IMG/VR virus record: IMGVR_UViG_3300047274_000159
Span: 1-64,000 of that record
DNA length: 64,000 nt
Reading direction: 5' to 3' (one strand)
Origin: a virus
Positions 42,696-52,500 of the stretch are shown here, one piece after another. The position numbers and the translations under genes are program-made. How positions within the stretch are numbered: position 1 is the stretch's first letter; the number at the start of each line of letters is the position of its first letter. Under the pieces are notes generated by a model, which saw nothing but the letters and a program-made list of their open reading frames with translations, did not search any database and was not told the DNA's origin.

Positions 42696-43913
42696 ATGGC
42701 ATTGTTAACACAACTTTTAGGAAATCGAGAACTAGGCTGGGAAGACCAACTAGAAAAAGGTCGTATCTGGGTCTATGGTGACGGCAATGAATATACTCCG
42801 TTGTGTAACGGTTTTTGCTGGAAACCACCAGGATGCGGTAAGGTTATTATTGAAATGTGGGGTCCTGGCGGATCTTCCGGCCGCGGTTGCTGCTGCGGGT
42901 CTAGTTTGCCTAGTAATCCCGGAGCATATACTAGAAAATGCATCTGTGTGTGCCCGTCAAACTATATCTGTGGTTCTATAGGTAGAGCCTGCGGAGATAC
43001 TCCTGCATACAGTAGAGGCGATCCAGAGCCTGTACAGCTATGCTGGTTTGGCTGCGCACCTAACGCCCTTTTCTGGGGCGGTGCAAACTCAAGAGTTTCT
43101 CAGAGCACATGGAAAGGAAACAATCCATGGGGCTGGGGCAACGGAGAAACCACAGCAAATATACAGAACTGCCATGCAGACGGTAAGTATTGGGCTCCAA
43201 GAGGTTCTAATGCCACAATGTGTGGTGCAGGATCTTGCTGTGTGTGCTGTGATGCAGGTGCTAGTCGAGGATGTATGTGTGTACAAGGCGGTAAATCCGG
43301 TTGGTTTATGTGCGTTGACGGTAACAGAAATCACTTCCACTGCTGGGGTAACGTAAAACACTGTCAGCGTAGATTTAAAACTCAAGAAAGCTGTAGCTGG
43401 TGGAGTTGCACCATGGTCTGCAATATCTGTTCAGATCAAAGTAACCAATATAATGCTACTGGATTTAGATGCGGATTTGGTGGCGACATGAACTGCTGCG
43501 GTACCTTATCCTGTTCACGTTTCTTAGATTGTGTACAAAATAATCCGGGATGTATATATCAATACAATCAATCAACACCTCCTATGATGTATTCAACAGA
43601 GGGCGGCGTATTCAGCTATCAGCACGAACATGATAGTCCGTCCGGTGCTACTTCGGGCGGTGCTGTTACAGCGATGTTAGCCGGAGTACAAACACTTTCT
43701 AGACAACCAAGTCACATGCCAACACACTGGTGCTGGAACGGTGCTAGAGCCTGCGGATGTTACGAAATGTGGGGTTGTGTACCATTCAGTCCTCCGGGCA
43801 TGGGCGGATACCCTACGCATGTCTGCGGCGACGTGCGAGATCATGGCGGCCGAGGTGGCATGGGTATGGTAAGAATCAGATATGTACCAACAGATGGAGG
43901 CAATACGTACTAA
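42696..43913 (+). CDS. Cysteine- and glycine-rich virion protein, copy 2
   Basis: The protein has 405 residues with 39 cysteines by my count, making it the longest of three paralogues. It shares with copy 1 the frame TIEMWGAGG-like (VIIEMWGPGG), CMCVQGG, FGGDMNCCG, HWCWNGARACGCYEMWGC and the final GGRGGMGMVRIRY. It has a lengthened middle with Trp and Asn residues (WGGANSRVSQSTW, NPWGWGNGETTAN). It starts one base after the previous stop. Divergence within the inserts but not the frame points to diversification of an exposed surface. A structural role is inferred. Confidence 0.65.
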   Translation: MALLTQLLGNRELGWEDQLEKGRIWVYGDGNEYTPLCNGFCWKPPGCGKVIIEMWGPGGSSGRGCCCGSSLPSNPGAYTRKCICVCPSNYICGSIGRACGDTPAYSRGDPEPVQLCWFGCAPNALFWGGANSRVSQSTWKGNNPWGWGNGETTANIQNCHADGKYWAPRGSNATMCGAGSCCVCCDAGASRGCMCVQGGKSGWFMCVDGNRNHFHCWGNVKHCQRRFKTQESCSWWSCTMVCNICSDQSNQYNATGFRCGFGGDMNCCGTLSCSRFLDCVQNNPGCIYQYNQSTPPMMYSTEGGVFSYQHEHDSPSGATSGGAVTAMLAGVQTLSRQPSHMPTHWCWNGARACGCYEMWGCVPFSPPGMGGYPTHVCGDVRDHGGRGGMGMVRIRYVPTDGGNTY

Positions 43914-43914
43914 T

Positions 43915-44916
43915 ATGGCTACCTTAAGAACATTAGTTGAAAACAAATTAAATCAGATCGACACTGACGAAACAGATCTAGAAAAAGGGCAGGTATGGAC
44001 TTTTGCACCTGCCGGATCTGCTGGTATTAACTTCCATCCTAGTAACATATTTTGTTGGACAGCCCCTGGTACAGGTCGAGTGATTATCGATATCTGGGGT
44101 GCTGGCGGTTCAAGTCCAAGTATCCGTTGCTGCGGAGTGGGTCTTCCAGGAAACCCAGGAGCATGGTCTAGAAAATGTATTTGTGTAACCAACGGATGCA
44201 TGATCTGCGGACAAATAGGTATTAGCTGCGGTAATCCAGAAACATTCTGTTTTAAAGGCTGTTCCGAACCGACGCAGGTATGCTGGGCCGGTAGAAATCA
44301 ATACACAGGTGATGCCGTAAACGGATGTATGTGTGCCCAGGGCGGTCGTGGAGGTACAGCGTATTGTGCTCCGGGATCAGCAGCAGTATTCTGCTGTTTC
44401 CAAAGCGGTAACTTCTGTGTAACTAATTATTCAAACGGTACCTGTGGTATCGTATGTAACTATGGCCCAGGAACAGGATCATGCTGTGCAGAATCTTGGG
44501 GCGGTGATATTAACAAGCGCGGCGGATTCAGCTGTGCTACATTCTGGACCTGTTATAGTAATTGTCCATGCTCTACTCAAGCACACGTGGCTATTCCTCC
44601 GGGACTATTTTCATGTGATGGCGCTGTTGTGACGCATGGATTTGAGACAGATAGTGATTATTCACAATGGAACGGATCTGGTTATCATCAGTTCACATTT
44701 ATGCTAAATGCATTGAACAGAAGCCCACAACGCGGTCACCCACTTACCCATTGCTGGGTATCAACTAAAGCCTGTGGATGTTATCAGATGCAGGCATGTG
44801 TACCGTTCTTCCCAACAGGCACAGGCGGAACTATGCCAACACCATGCGGTGACCACTGCAACTTTGGTTGGAGAGGCGGCTATGGCGCAGTAAGAATTAA
44901 TTTTATACCGAGGTAA
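43915..44916 (+). CDS. Cysteine- and glycine-rich virion protein, copy 3
   Basis: The 333-residue protein starts at ATG 43915 (MATLRTLVENKLNQIDTDET), just after the previous stop, with GGAGG 14 bases upstream. An earlier in-frame start would overlap the preceding gene and add an unconserved N-terminus. The paralogue frame is present (RVIIDIWGAGG, SWGGDINKRG, CMCAQGGRGG, GGYGAVRINF), with 32 cysteines by my count. The N-terminal helix differs from those of the other copies, whereas the C-terminal half is more alike. Structural, probably receptor or surface-facing; inferred. Confidence 0.65.
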   Translation: MATLRTLVENKLNQIDTDETDLEKGQVWTFAPAGSAGINFHPSNIFCWTAPGTGRVIIDIWGAGGSSPSIRCCGVGLPGNPGAWSRKCICVTNGCMICGQIGISCGNPETFCFKGCSEPTQVCWAGRNQYTGDAVNGCMCAQGGRGGTAYCAPGSAAVFCCFQSGNFCVTNYSNGTCGIVCNYGPGTGSCCAESWGGDINKRGGFSCATFWTCYSNCPCSTQAHVAIPPGLFSCDGAVVTHGFETDSDYSQWNGSGYHQFTFMLNALNRSPQRGHPLTHCWVSTKACGCYQMQACVPFFPTGTGGTMPTPCGDHCNFGWRGGYGAVRINFIPR

Positions 44917-44919
44917 AAA

Positions 44920-45561
44920 ATGAGAAAAACATTTATACATACATTGCCAGACGAGCCATATAAGCAAAGTTCTCGTCTTAACAAAACAGTCCAATGTGAA
45001 TACAATGGTCCAAGATATCACGTAGTAAGGATGCTAGAAAAAGATGGAACAGTCCTGAATGTAGAAAGATCGGGCGATGATAGAGAAGCCTTAGAAGCCA
45101 CTATCGTTGATGACGGTCCTATATTTGACTTTTTTATTCTTGACTCAGATACACATCCATGGGAAGCAGCATACCTAACACATGCGTATTCACACGGTGA
45201 AGTTCAAGATTACGAAGAAACTCTTCCTACAGGCCAGAAGTATCTTTATCAATTGTTAGACGGTCATGGAATTATTGAGCAATTCCATGCTGTGAACACC
45301 ATGAAATACGATAAGGGTTCAAATTTATTTGTAAAACCACCTTTTACAACACATCCGATCACTAAATCGGAATTCTGGGAAGGTGTCGATAATCAAATTA
45401 AAGAAATTGGCAAAATGATCGAACGAGGAACATCTCAGTATTCGGATCAGCAACTAGCAAATCTACAATCGTATAAAGCTAGCCTAGAATCAATCAAAGC
45501 TAATTTATCCGGTGTAGACCATTGGAAGATTCCATTTCCTACATATCCAGACCTAAGCTGA
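44920..45561 (+). CDS. Unrecognised protein following the cysteine-rich triplet
   Basis: This 213-residue acidic protein begins MRKTFIHTLPDEPYKQSSRL. There is one aromatic-rich central stretch (DFFILDSDTHPWEAAYLTHA), and the C-terminus is helical (NQIKEIGKMIERGTSQYSDQ). No family is recognised. It follows the triplet after three bases and is cut off from the next gene by a long hairpin, so it is probably the last gene of the structural operon. It could chaperone or bind the cysteine-rich proteins, but nothing proves that. Confidence 0.5.
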   Translation: MRKTFIHTLPDEPYKQSSRLNKTVQCEYNGPRYHVVRMLEKDGTVLNVERSGDDREALEATIVDDGPIFDFFILDSDTHPWEAAYLTHAYSHGEVQDYEETLPTGQKYLYQLLDGHGIIEQFHAVNTMKYDKGSNLFVKPPFTTHPITKSEFWEGVDNQIKEIGKMIERGTSQYSDQQLANLQSYKASLESIKANLSGVDHWKIPFPTYPDLS

Positions 45562-45574
45562 TATTTTTTAAACC

Positions 45575-45631
45575 AAGAAAGGCCTTGTACCTATATCCGT
45601 GAGGATATATAATCAGTACAAGGCCTTTCTT
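45575..45631 (+). terminator. Long composite hairpin between structural and glycan genes
   Basis: Perfect 16-base arms (left arm AAGAAAGGCCTTGTAC at 45575-45590, right arm 45616-45631) surround a second seven-base stem (TATATCC/GGATATA) with a GTGA tetraloop. The T-tract is weak (CCTTTCTTATT), so it might be an attenuator, a processing site or an mRNA stabiliser as well as a terminator. Confidence 0.6.
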
Positions 45632-45643
45632 ATTGGAGTTTAA

Positions 45644-46579
45644 ATGACAAGATCTAAAGCGTTTTTTATAAACGGCGGTGCTGGCAGAATGATTTGTTCA
45701 ATTCCTGCTTTTGAAAAATACGAAGAAGAATCTGGAGATAAAGATTTTATCATAGTCTGCGAAGGCGGAACAGATGTATATAAAGGGCATCCTAAATTAG
45801 ATCATAGAGTCTATGATATCTGGCACAAAAATTTGTTCCAAGATAAGTTAAAGGATATGGACGTAATTACCTTAGAGCCGTATAGGATCTGGGAATATTA
45901 CAATCAAAAATGTTCGATAGCACAGGCATTTGACATCCAAATGAACGACAAGGGCATTAGAAGCCTACCAAAGCCTACTGTGTATCTGTCCAAAGACGAA
46001 TTACTCCATGGTAGACAAGTTGTCGGAGAAGTGAAAAACAAGCTGAAAAAAGACAAACTGGCAGTTTTTCAACCTTTCGGTAGAGGAATTGAATATATCG
46101 ACGAAACTTTGATCGACAAAACAGGTCGTAGTTTTGAGTTAAAAGATGTTAAACAGATTATCAAAAAATTACAAGATCACGGTTATGCTATAGTAATGAT
46201 GTCTGAATTTAAGGTTGATCTAACTGATGCTAAACTTAAAGACGAAGTAGCCGTACCTGAAAATGTTAATGTAAGAGTCTGGGCAGCGATAATAAAATAT
46301 TCAGATCATTTCCTAGGATGTGATAGTCTAGGTCAACATCTAGCTTATTCAGTCGGAACTCAAGCAACTGTGGTAACAGGAGCTACCTATCCCATTAATG
46401 TCAGTTATCCAGACACAGAAGGTGTTGATGTGTTAGATATGGGAGAAGTGGATCGAGAGTACAGCCCTATCAGAATTACTATGGACGAAAGAATTGACAG
46501 AAAAAATGAAAAAATCATGACTATGAGCGAGGAAATAACGACTCATATTGTTAACTATGTTTTAGGAAAAAAAGAATGA
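45644..46579 (+). CDS. GT9-type glycosyltransferase-like protein
   Basis: This 311-residue protein resembles the heptosyltransferase (GT9) fold. The N-terminal loop GGAGRMICSIPAFEKY (11-26) corresponds to the acceptor/P-loop start of that family. The C-terminal DHFLGCDSLGQHLAYSVGTQ, then VVTGAT (about 222-248), matches the GT9 nucleotide-sugar motif D..lGvDtgxxHlA. It would act in the host cytoplasm on sugar-nucleotides. The gene overlaps the next (ATGA 46576) and forms a cassette with the carbamoyltransferase. GGAG lies upstream, after the long hairpin. Substrates are unknown; modification of host or virion glycans is plausible. The fold call is moderate. Confidence 0.6.
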   Translation: MTRSKAFFINGGAGRMICSIPAFEKYEEESGDKDFIIVCEGGTDVYKGHPKLDHRVYDIWHKNLFQDKLKDMDVITLEPYRIWEYYNQKCSIAQAFDIQMNDKGIRSLPKPTVYLSKDELLHGRQVVGEVKNKLKKDKLAVFQPFGRGIEYIDETLIDKTGRSFELKDVKQIIKKLQDHGYAIVMMSEFKVDLTDAKLKDEVAVPENVNVRVWAAIIKYSDHFLGCDSLGQHLAYSVGTQATVVTGATYPINVSYPDTEGVDVLDMGEVDREYSPIRITMDERIDRKNEKIMTMSEEITTHIVNYVLGKKE

Positions 46580-48405
46580 CACTGAAATCTATTAAAAAAG
46601 AAAAAAAATCTGTGTGGATAGCCGGTATCGCCCGTGGACATAATGCAGGTGTGTGTCTACTCAAAGACGGAGAAATCGTTTTTAGTATCGAAGAAGAAAG
46701 ACTGACTCGACAGAAATATGATGGCGGTCCGCTAGCCAGCATGGTTAAGATTTTAGAGTACACAGATAAATTAGATTATTTGGTCGTAGCCCACACACAG
46801 CCCTTACACGAAACAGCCGGAAAGATTGACTATACCGGTGACGATATGTATACTGGTATGGCTCGTAAGCTAGGATTGATCGAACGGAAGGTGCCTAATC
46901 TGCATAAGCATCCTCAGGTCATCGACATGAGTTATATGCATCATAAACTACATACTGCCTGTGCATTTTATCGTAGTGGCTTTGAAGAAGCAGTTTCGTT
47001 GATCGTAGACGGCGCCGGCACATTTTTCCCGATGGAATATAACGGAAACCAACTTTGGTTTTGGGAAACAGAATCCATAGTTGACTGTAAGTACCCAGCA
47101 GATTTTAAAACCTTATACAAACATTACGGAACCAAAGATCCAATCGGATCTGCTTTCATACCTAAATTTGATTCTAGCGCGATCGGTGAATCTGGTGAAA
47201 CACATGAAGCATGGTTAACTGATCGCTCTGGTATTGTTAAGGTCTATGAAGGAGTTACAGAATACTGCGGCTTTTCGGCGATCGAAGCAGGAAAAACCAT
47301 GGGCCTATTCCCCTACGGAAAACCCAATGAAAAAATTCCTCCTTTGTTTGATTCGTCAGGCAAGACGCCACTATCGAACAGAAACTTAATAGTTCCTAAG
47401 TACCCAATGAGCAGTGTCATTAATATGAACTTGTTTGATGCTCTAGAACAAGAACCAGAAAATGCCGAAGATGATCTTACACTTCTGGAAAGTCGTAGAG
47501 ATTTAGCCTATGCTGTTCAGACACAAACGCAAGAACAGGTAGTTCGTTTGATCAAATATGCTGTGGAGAAAAGTGGTAAGAACAAAGTAACGATCAGTGG
47601 AGGATACGGATTAAACTGTGTGGCAAATTATCACTATCTAGAACAATTAAAAGACAGCGGCATTGAAATATATGTAGAACCCATTTCAAATGATGCAGGA
47701 ACCGCCATGGGAGCAGCACTGATGTTCTGGCACGGAATGTACAACGATTCTACTATTCGCAGCTACGGTACACTTTATCTAGGTCCCGAATATCATTACA
47801 CATCCGATGAGATCGCGGAAAAAGTAGCTAAAGTAAACGCAGCCACGGTGTCCGATGCGACTCATAAAGATATTGTCAAACTCCTACGTGAAAAAAATAT
47901 TGTTACTATTTTTCAGGGACGATCTGAAAATGGACCTAGGGCACTAGGTAACCGTTCGGTATTATTTGATCCGACTTTCCCTGATGGCAAGGACTTTGTC
48001 AACGAAGTTAAACGTCGCGAATATTTCCGTCCATTTGCCGGTAGTATTTTACAGGACGATGTACACGAGTGGTTCGACCTACGTGGTATGAAAGACAGCC
48101 CGTTTATGATGTATGCTGTAAATTGTCGACCCGGCATCGAAGAAAAGATTCCTTCAATTATCCACGAAGATCATACCTGCAGAATACAGACTGTTACGCA
48201 GGAACAGAATAAGCATTACTATGATCTGATTAAAGCATTTAAAGATGAAACAGGAGTTCCTATCCTGTTCAATACCAGCTTTAATCTGGGAGGCGAACCT
48301 CTAGTAGAAACTCTAGATGATGCTATCTGGACCCTACAAAATTCAGATATTGAATATTTGTACCTGCCAGAATACGGAAAACTAATTCACGTACCCAATA
48401 ATTAA
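46576..48405 (+). CDS. NodU/CmcH-type carbamoyltransferase
   Basis: The 609-residue protein follows the O-carbamoyltransferase architecture. The N-terminal Kae1-like part includes IARGHNAGVCLLKDGEI (about 18-34) and MHHKLHTACAFYRSGF with metal-binding histidines. The C-terminal YrdC-like part includes FQGRSENGPRALGNRS (about 445-461) and ILFNTSFNLGGEPLVET (about 562-578). Family members use carbamoyl phosphate and ATP to make carbamoyl-adenylate and transfer carbamoyl to a sugar hydroxyl. It is coupled to the GT9-like gene by overlap, so carbamoylation of a glycan is the likely pathway. A strong terminator follows directly. Length and motifs are complete. Confidence 0.88.
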   Translation: MTLKSIKKEKKSVWIAGIARGHNAGVCLLKDGEIVFSIEEERLTRQKYDGGPLASMVKILEYTDKLDYLVVAHTQPLHETAGKIDYTGDDMYTGMARKLGLIERKVPNLHKHPQVIDMSYMHHKLHTACAFYRSGFEEAVSLIVDGAGTFFPMEYNGNQLWFWETESIVDCKYPADFKTLYKHYGTKDPIGSAFIPKFDSSAIGESGETHEAWLTDRSGIVKVYEGVTEYCGFSAIEAGKTMGLFPYGKPNEKIPPLFDSSGKTPLSNRNLIVPKYPMSSVINMNLFDALEQEPENAEDDLTLLESRRDLAYAVQTQTQEQVVRLIKYAVEKSGKNKVTISGGYGLNCVANYHYLEQLKDSGIEIYVEPISNDAGTAMGAALMFWHGMYNDSTIRSYGTLYLGPEYHYTSDEIAEKVAKVNAATVSDATHKDIVKLLREKNIVTIFQGRSENGPRALGNRSVLFDPTFPDGKDFVNEVKRREYFRPFAGSILQDDVHEWFDLRGMKDSPFMMYAVNCRPGIEEKIPSIIHEDHTCRIQTVTQEQNKHYYDLIKAFKDETGVPILFNTSFNLGGEPLVETLDDAIWTLQNSDIEYLYLPEYGKLIHVPNN

Positions 48406-48427
48406 AAAAGCCCGAAAGGGCTTTTTT
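48404..48427 (+). terminator. Intrinsic terminator after the carbamoyltransferase
   Basis: A ten-base stem (AAAAAAGCCC left arm) with a GAAA tetraloop and a right arm ending in six T residues. It begins within the stop codon of the carbamoyltransferase gene. Confidence 0.92.
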
Positions 48428-48434
48428 AATTTCT

Positions 48435-48442
48435 GATAAATA
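48435..48442 (+). promoter_or_regulatory. T4-type late promoter -10, five bases before ATG
   Basis: GATAAATA, then CTACT, then ATG 48448. The predicted start coincides with the A of the ATG, and there is no Shine-Dalgarno sequence. It sits eight bases after the terminator. Confidence 0.62.
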
Positions 48443-48447
48443 CTACT

Positions 48448-48885
48448 ATGATCAATTTCGCTAAATTCTTCTTTCAGGGTGTTAAGAACACGCTAAGAGT
48501 TCAAAACGGTGTTAACTTTGCCTATAAAGGACCGTGGATACCAGTATTCCAGGATACTGTCGTAGATGAATGGTACGTGGGCGATTTTATGGCTGCAGAA
48601 TATACTATTGCCGTTGACGTTGGAAATACCAAAAAAGAGATTATCAAGGCTATGGTAGTTGCAGGGCCTGCCCAGGCCAACGTTACGATCTATGGACGAA
48701 TTAGTTTAAATGAAAGATTAGTAGATCTAACAGTTAGTGTAAATGATTCAAAACTACAATTGATCGCTAATCCTGCAAGTAGCCCTAGCGACAGCACCTA
48801 CGACGATTCCATGCTTTTAACGGGATCTAAGCTGATCTTTAGTGCCACGTATTATCACACTTTGAACGATCTCGTAAGTTACTAA
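48448..48885 (+). CDS. Virion-associated small protein with leaderless start
   Basis: The 145-residue protein begins MINFAKFFFQGVKNTLRVQN; its C-terminal half reads as alternating beta strands (AEYTIAVDVGNTKKEI, VTIYGRISLNERLVDLTVSV). The start is fixed by the late -10 placed exactly five bases upstream and by the absence of any other candidate. No family is recognised. It leads a transcription unit together with 48952 and the third giant protein, so it is likely virion-associated. Confidence 0.55.
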   Translation: MINFAKFFFQGVKNTLRVQNGVNFAYKGPWIPVFQDTVVDEWYVGDFMAAEYTIAVDVGNTKKEIIKAMVVAGPAQANVTIYGRISLNERLVDLTVSVNDSKLQLIANPASSPSDSTYDDSMLLTGSKLIFSATYYHTLNDLVSY

Positions 48886-48897
48886 AAATCAAGCCCG

Positions 48898-48905
48898 CAT
48901 AAATA
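48898..48905 (+). promoter_or_regulatory. T4-type late promoter -10 for the 48952 and 49586 genes
   Basis: CATAAATA with predicted start near 48911. The leader is about 40 bases and has GGAG close to ATG 48952. Confidence 0.58.
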
Positions 48906-48951
48906 CATAGTCTTTGTAGAAGGTGTAGGCGGAGTAATAGCGGAGATCTAA

Positions 48952-49575
48952 ATGTCAATTAACTACATACCCTTAGAATCAAAAAGCGGCTTTAAAAGTC
49001 CGGGATTCTCTGTCAACGAAGTCGGAGACCTAGTAGTAGACGGTGCTGTGCTGTTTAACAGCCAGCTCAATGTCGCTCCAGATTTTACTGTTAACGGAAT
49101 ATTGATTATCGATGCTACAGATTCTATAGTGGCACTTGGTGATGGTATCAAACACAGCAGCCTTACTAAACTAGGCACACTAGAAAATCTTCAAATCGAT
49201 GGCGATTTTACAGTGGCCCAGGGATCTACTCCATATGTAAGTATAGTCAACGGACATGTTGAAATTAATTCTGTAGCCGGAGTTGGATCTATAGATAACA
49301 TGGACATAGGACTAAAAGATCCCAGAGATGCTAATTTCAAATCAGTGAATATAGGTCCAGGCGATAGTACCGGAGAACTCACTGTACAGGGAAATGCAAG
49401 TATAACTATAGATCTTACAGTTACGGGAGACATTTCTGCATCAGACATTTCTGCAGCGGACATTTCTGCAGGAGATATCGTGATCGCAAATGCTCCTACA
49501 GCGATCAATCATGCTACAAGAAAAGATTACGTAGACTCTAGAGCTACAGCATTTGCAGTGGCGTTTGGAGCATAA
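48952..49575 (+). CDS. Small fibre-like virion protein
   Basis: This 207-residue protein of beta repeats starts INYIPLESKSGFKSPGFSVN, continues LVVDGAVLFNSQLNVAPDFT, and carries a run of ISASDISAADISAGDI-type repeats near 165-185. The C-terminus has TAINHATRKDYVDSRATAFA, matching the KRYVD/KDYVD block of fibre proteins such as 22197. It has its own late promoter and GGAG. A structural fibre role is inferred. Confidence 0.6.
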   Translation: MSINYIPLESKSGFKSPGFSVNEVGDLVVDGAVLFNSQLNVAPDFTVNGILIIDATDSIVALGDGIKHSSLTKLGTLENLQIDGDFTVAQGSTPYVSIVNGHVEINSVAGVGSIDNMDIGLKDPRDANFKSVNIGPGDSTGELTVQGNASITIDLTVTGDISASDISAADISAGDIVIANAPTAINHATRKDYVDSRATAFAVAFGA

Positions 49576-49585
49576 GGATAGATAA

Positions 49586-52500
49586 ATGGCAAAGAAACAG
49601 TTAAAAAAATATGTATTTGAACCGGGCATTAGTAAAGATAGCAATCTGTATCCCAATGCAGTGACCCTACTCAGTGCTAATAAGGCGTTTTTACAAGCAC
49701 AAGTAGTTGCCTTTATTAACAATCAAATCACTAATGAAGTAGCACCATACGTAGGTTACACATATGCATCTCAAAAGTGTACCAGAGACGTAGGTTATTA
49801 TATCGATGCTATTTTACACGATCTTAGATACGGCGGCAATGTAAAGTGTAGACAGACTGCAGATTATTTCTGGATTGACGGAGAACCCCAGATTCGAGGA
49901 GACGTCAGCCCCGAAACTACAGGTATCGCTTATCTTAGAGATCTTGTTAACAATTTTATTTTTACCAATACCACAGTTACACCTTCTTATGGAAATGTAG
50001 TTTCTCAGGTCAAGATCACTGGCCAGAATGCAGAAACTGGAGCGTCATCGAGAAACACAACATTGTGGAATATTTTTAGCTCTGTGATTACCAACGGTCT
50101 ATCAGCTATGCCAGCCAAGGTGACTGGTGTAAGTTCATTTAGAATAATCGGTAAGTATGACCCCAGCGAATTATTGCTAATCACCGATACCAGCAACGGA
50201 AATATTTTATATAATTTTGCAGATTCAAATAACTCAGTAACCTGTGAATACAAGCAAGGACGCAGCAGTGGTAATGGAGAATTATTATCTGATGTTGATT
50301 TTCCACGTTGGTGGCATACTTCAGATTCGATCACTACAATCTATCTATCTGAAGATACTTCAGCATTAAGTTCAGCAGCAGATATACAGATATTTGTTGA
50401 AGACTCCGTACAAACCATTCGCCCTTGGGAATTTGGCACAGATGCGATTGAACGTATGCGTGTTGCCGCACCCCAGGCCATGTTGGACGCTGACTTCGAG
50501 TACGGACTACAACCTACTAAGTGGCAGGCTCTGGGATTGATTCGTATGTACCCTTCGGTCTATGAAATTCCAGGAACCGACTTGAGTATTTCGGCGATTA
50601 CTACAGATGCTTCCTCAAATACAGGATTTTTTGGATCTTCGTTGATCACTGTCACTACCACCGGTACACACGGATTTAGCGTAGGTCAACCTATTACAGT
50701 AAAAGGACTTCAGTCAACAGTCAGCGGATTTGCTAGAGCAGAAGGTTCTTTCTTAATTTACAGTATACCAAATGCTGTGTCTTTTACCTACTATGCATCT
50801 GCTAAAGTCGGCACATCTAACGGAGAAAGTCTTTTCACCAGCTTTGCACAAATTAGGCAAGCTGGATTCTATACCGGTGCTTCAGTAGGCACGCCTACGT
50901 TTTCTTTATTCAGCAACGGAACTAGTCTAACAGTAACATCAAAATTTACAACATCTTCCGGATCAACTACGATCGCATTCGATGGCACTGCACCTACATC
51001 TGGATCTCCTATCACAGGATCACCGGTATTTGCTCAAGGTACAGCTATTTCGGGAGTTATCGGTACCTCGACGATTAATACAAACATAAAAAATTCTACC
51101 TCGCCCACAGATACTAGTATTAGCGTAGTTGATGCGACTGGTATACAGCAGCAAATGGCTGTGTCATCTGGCAGTGGTTCGGCGTTATTTGTTACTTCAT
51201 TATCGGGAACTACTCTTAATTTAACAGGTGCAATAGGATCTACTCTTATTGGTGCCGATGCAACTAACACAGGAATCACAGGCACTAACATTTCTCCTAT
51301 AGGTGTAGGAGCTACATTTTCTGTGTCAAGAAATGCAGGTGTGTATACTGTTTCTGATTCAGAAGATTCAACATTAAACGGACAAAATTACGCTATTGGA
51401 GATAGATTACTGATAGCTGGTACAGATCTAGGAGGAGTGTCTCCTACCAACGACATCGTTGTTACTATTAGCAACATCGATTCTGGTGGTGCCATTACAA
51501 GTTTTAATTTTACAGGAACTGCCGTTAGCGGCGGCGCTTCTTACACAGGGGTCGCTCAAAGTTCTACTACTAGTACGCTAGGTTCCGGTGCTGCGATCAA
51601 TGTAACTAGAGTAGGCGGCACTGGAGTTTATTCATCTATCACCGTTTCGAACGGAGGATCTAATTTTGCTCCTGGCGATACAGTAACATTCGCAGGTACT
51701 GATCTCGGGGGAGTAAGTCCGGACAATGATATAGTAATACAAGTTGACGGAGTTACATCGGGTGTAATCGTTGATTATCAGATTTTAGGTAGTCCTATAG
51801 GTGCCACTGGAAATGCTACTTATTCTCCAGTCATTCCTACAAATATTGCCAACGTGGGAGTAGGCGCTGTTTTCTCAGTGATTAGAGCCGCAGGTGCTTA
51901 CACAGCTATCGCTACAACTGCTGGATCCGGTTATGAAGCAGGAAATAGCATTAGGATATTAGGAACTGATCTCGACGGAGCAAGTCCCCTAAACGATTGT
52001 ATATTAACAGTGTTGAGTGTTGGTGGAGGATCGATGTCTGTAACCGCCACTGGCACACCGTATGATGGCGATAGTATTTCTGTATACCCAACGCTGACAA
52101 TCAGTGAAGCCATTACCGGAAGTTTAGGCGCAGACACATTATTAAATGTAGGCGCTATTCCAACTATACAGGTTGATTTTCCTAGCAATCATGGTCTATT
52201 GCCCGGTACGACTATTTTAACGCAGATCACTTCGAACCCAGCACCAGATTTTGCATCAACTTCTAGGACACTATCGGCCAATTTAACATGGAGAGGTGTT
52301 GCATTTTCTGGAGGAACATTTGTAGCGATAGCGACAGGAACTAACGTTACAACTAGGTCTATCGACGGACAAACCTGGACAGCAGGGGGTAATTTACCTT
52401 CTTCTACAACATGGGTATCGGTAGCGGCCGGCACAATAGGTGCTACTACTTATTTTGTTGCAGTGGCCAGTGGTGGCACCGCAGCAGCATACTCTACTGA

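Noticed and set aside
45603-45614. TATAAT-like sequence as a promoter for the glycosyltransferase
   Set aside because: It lies inside the loop and arm of the long hairpin and has no TTGACA-type -35 at the right distance.
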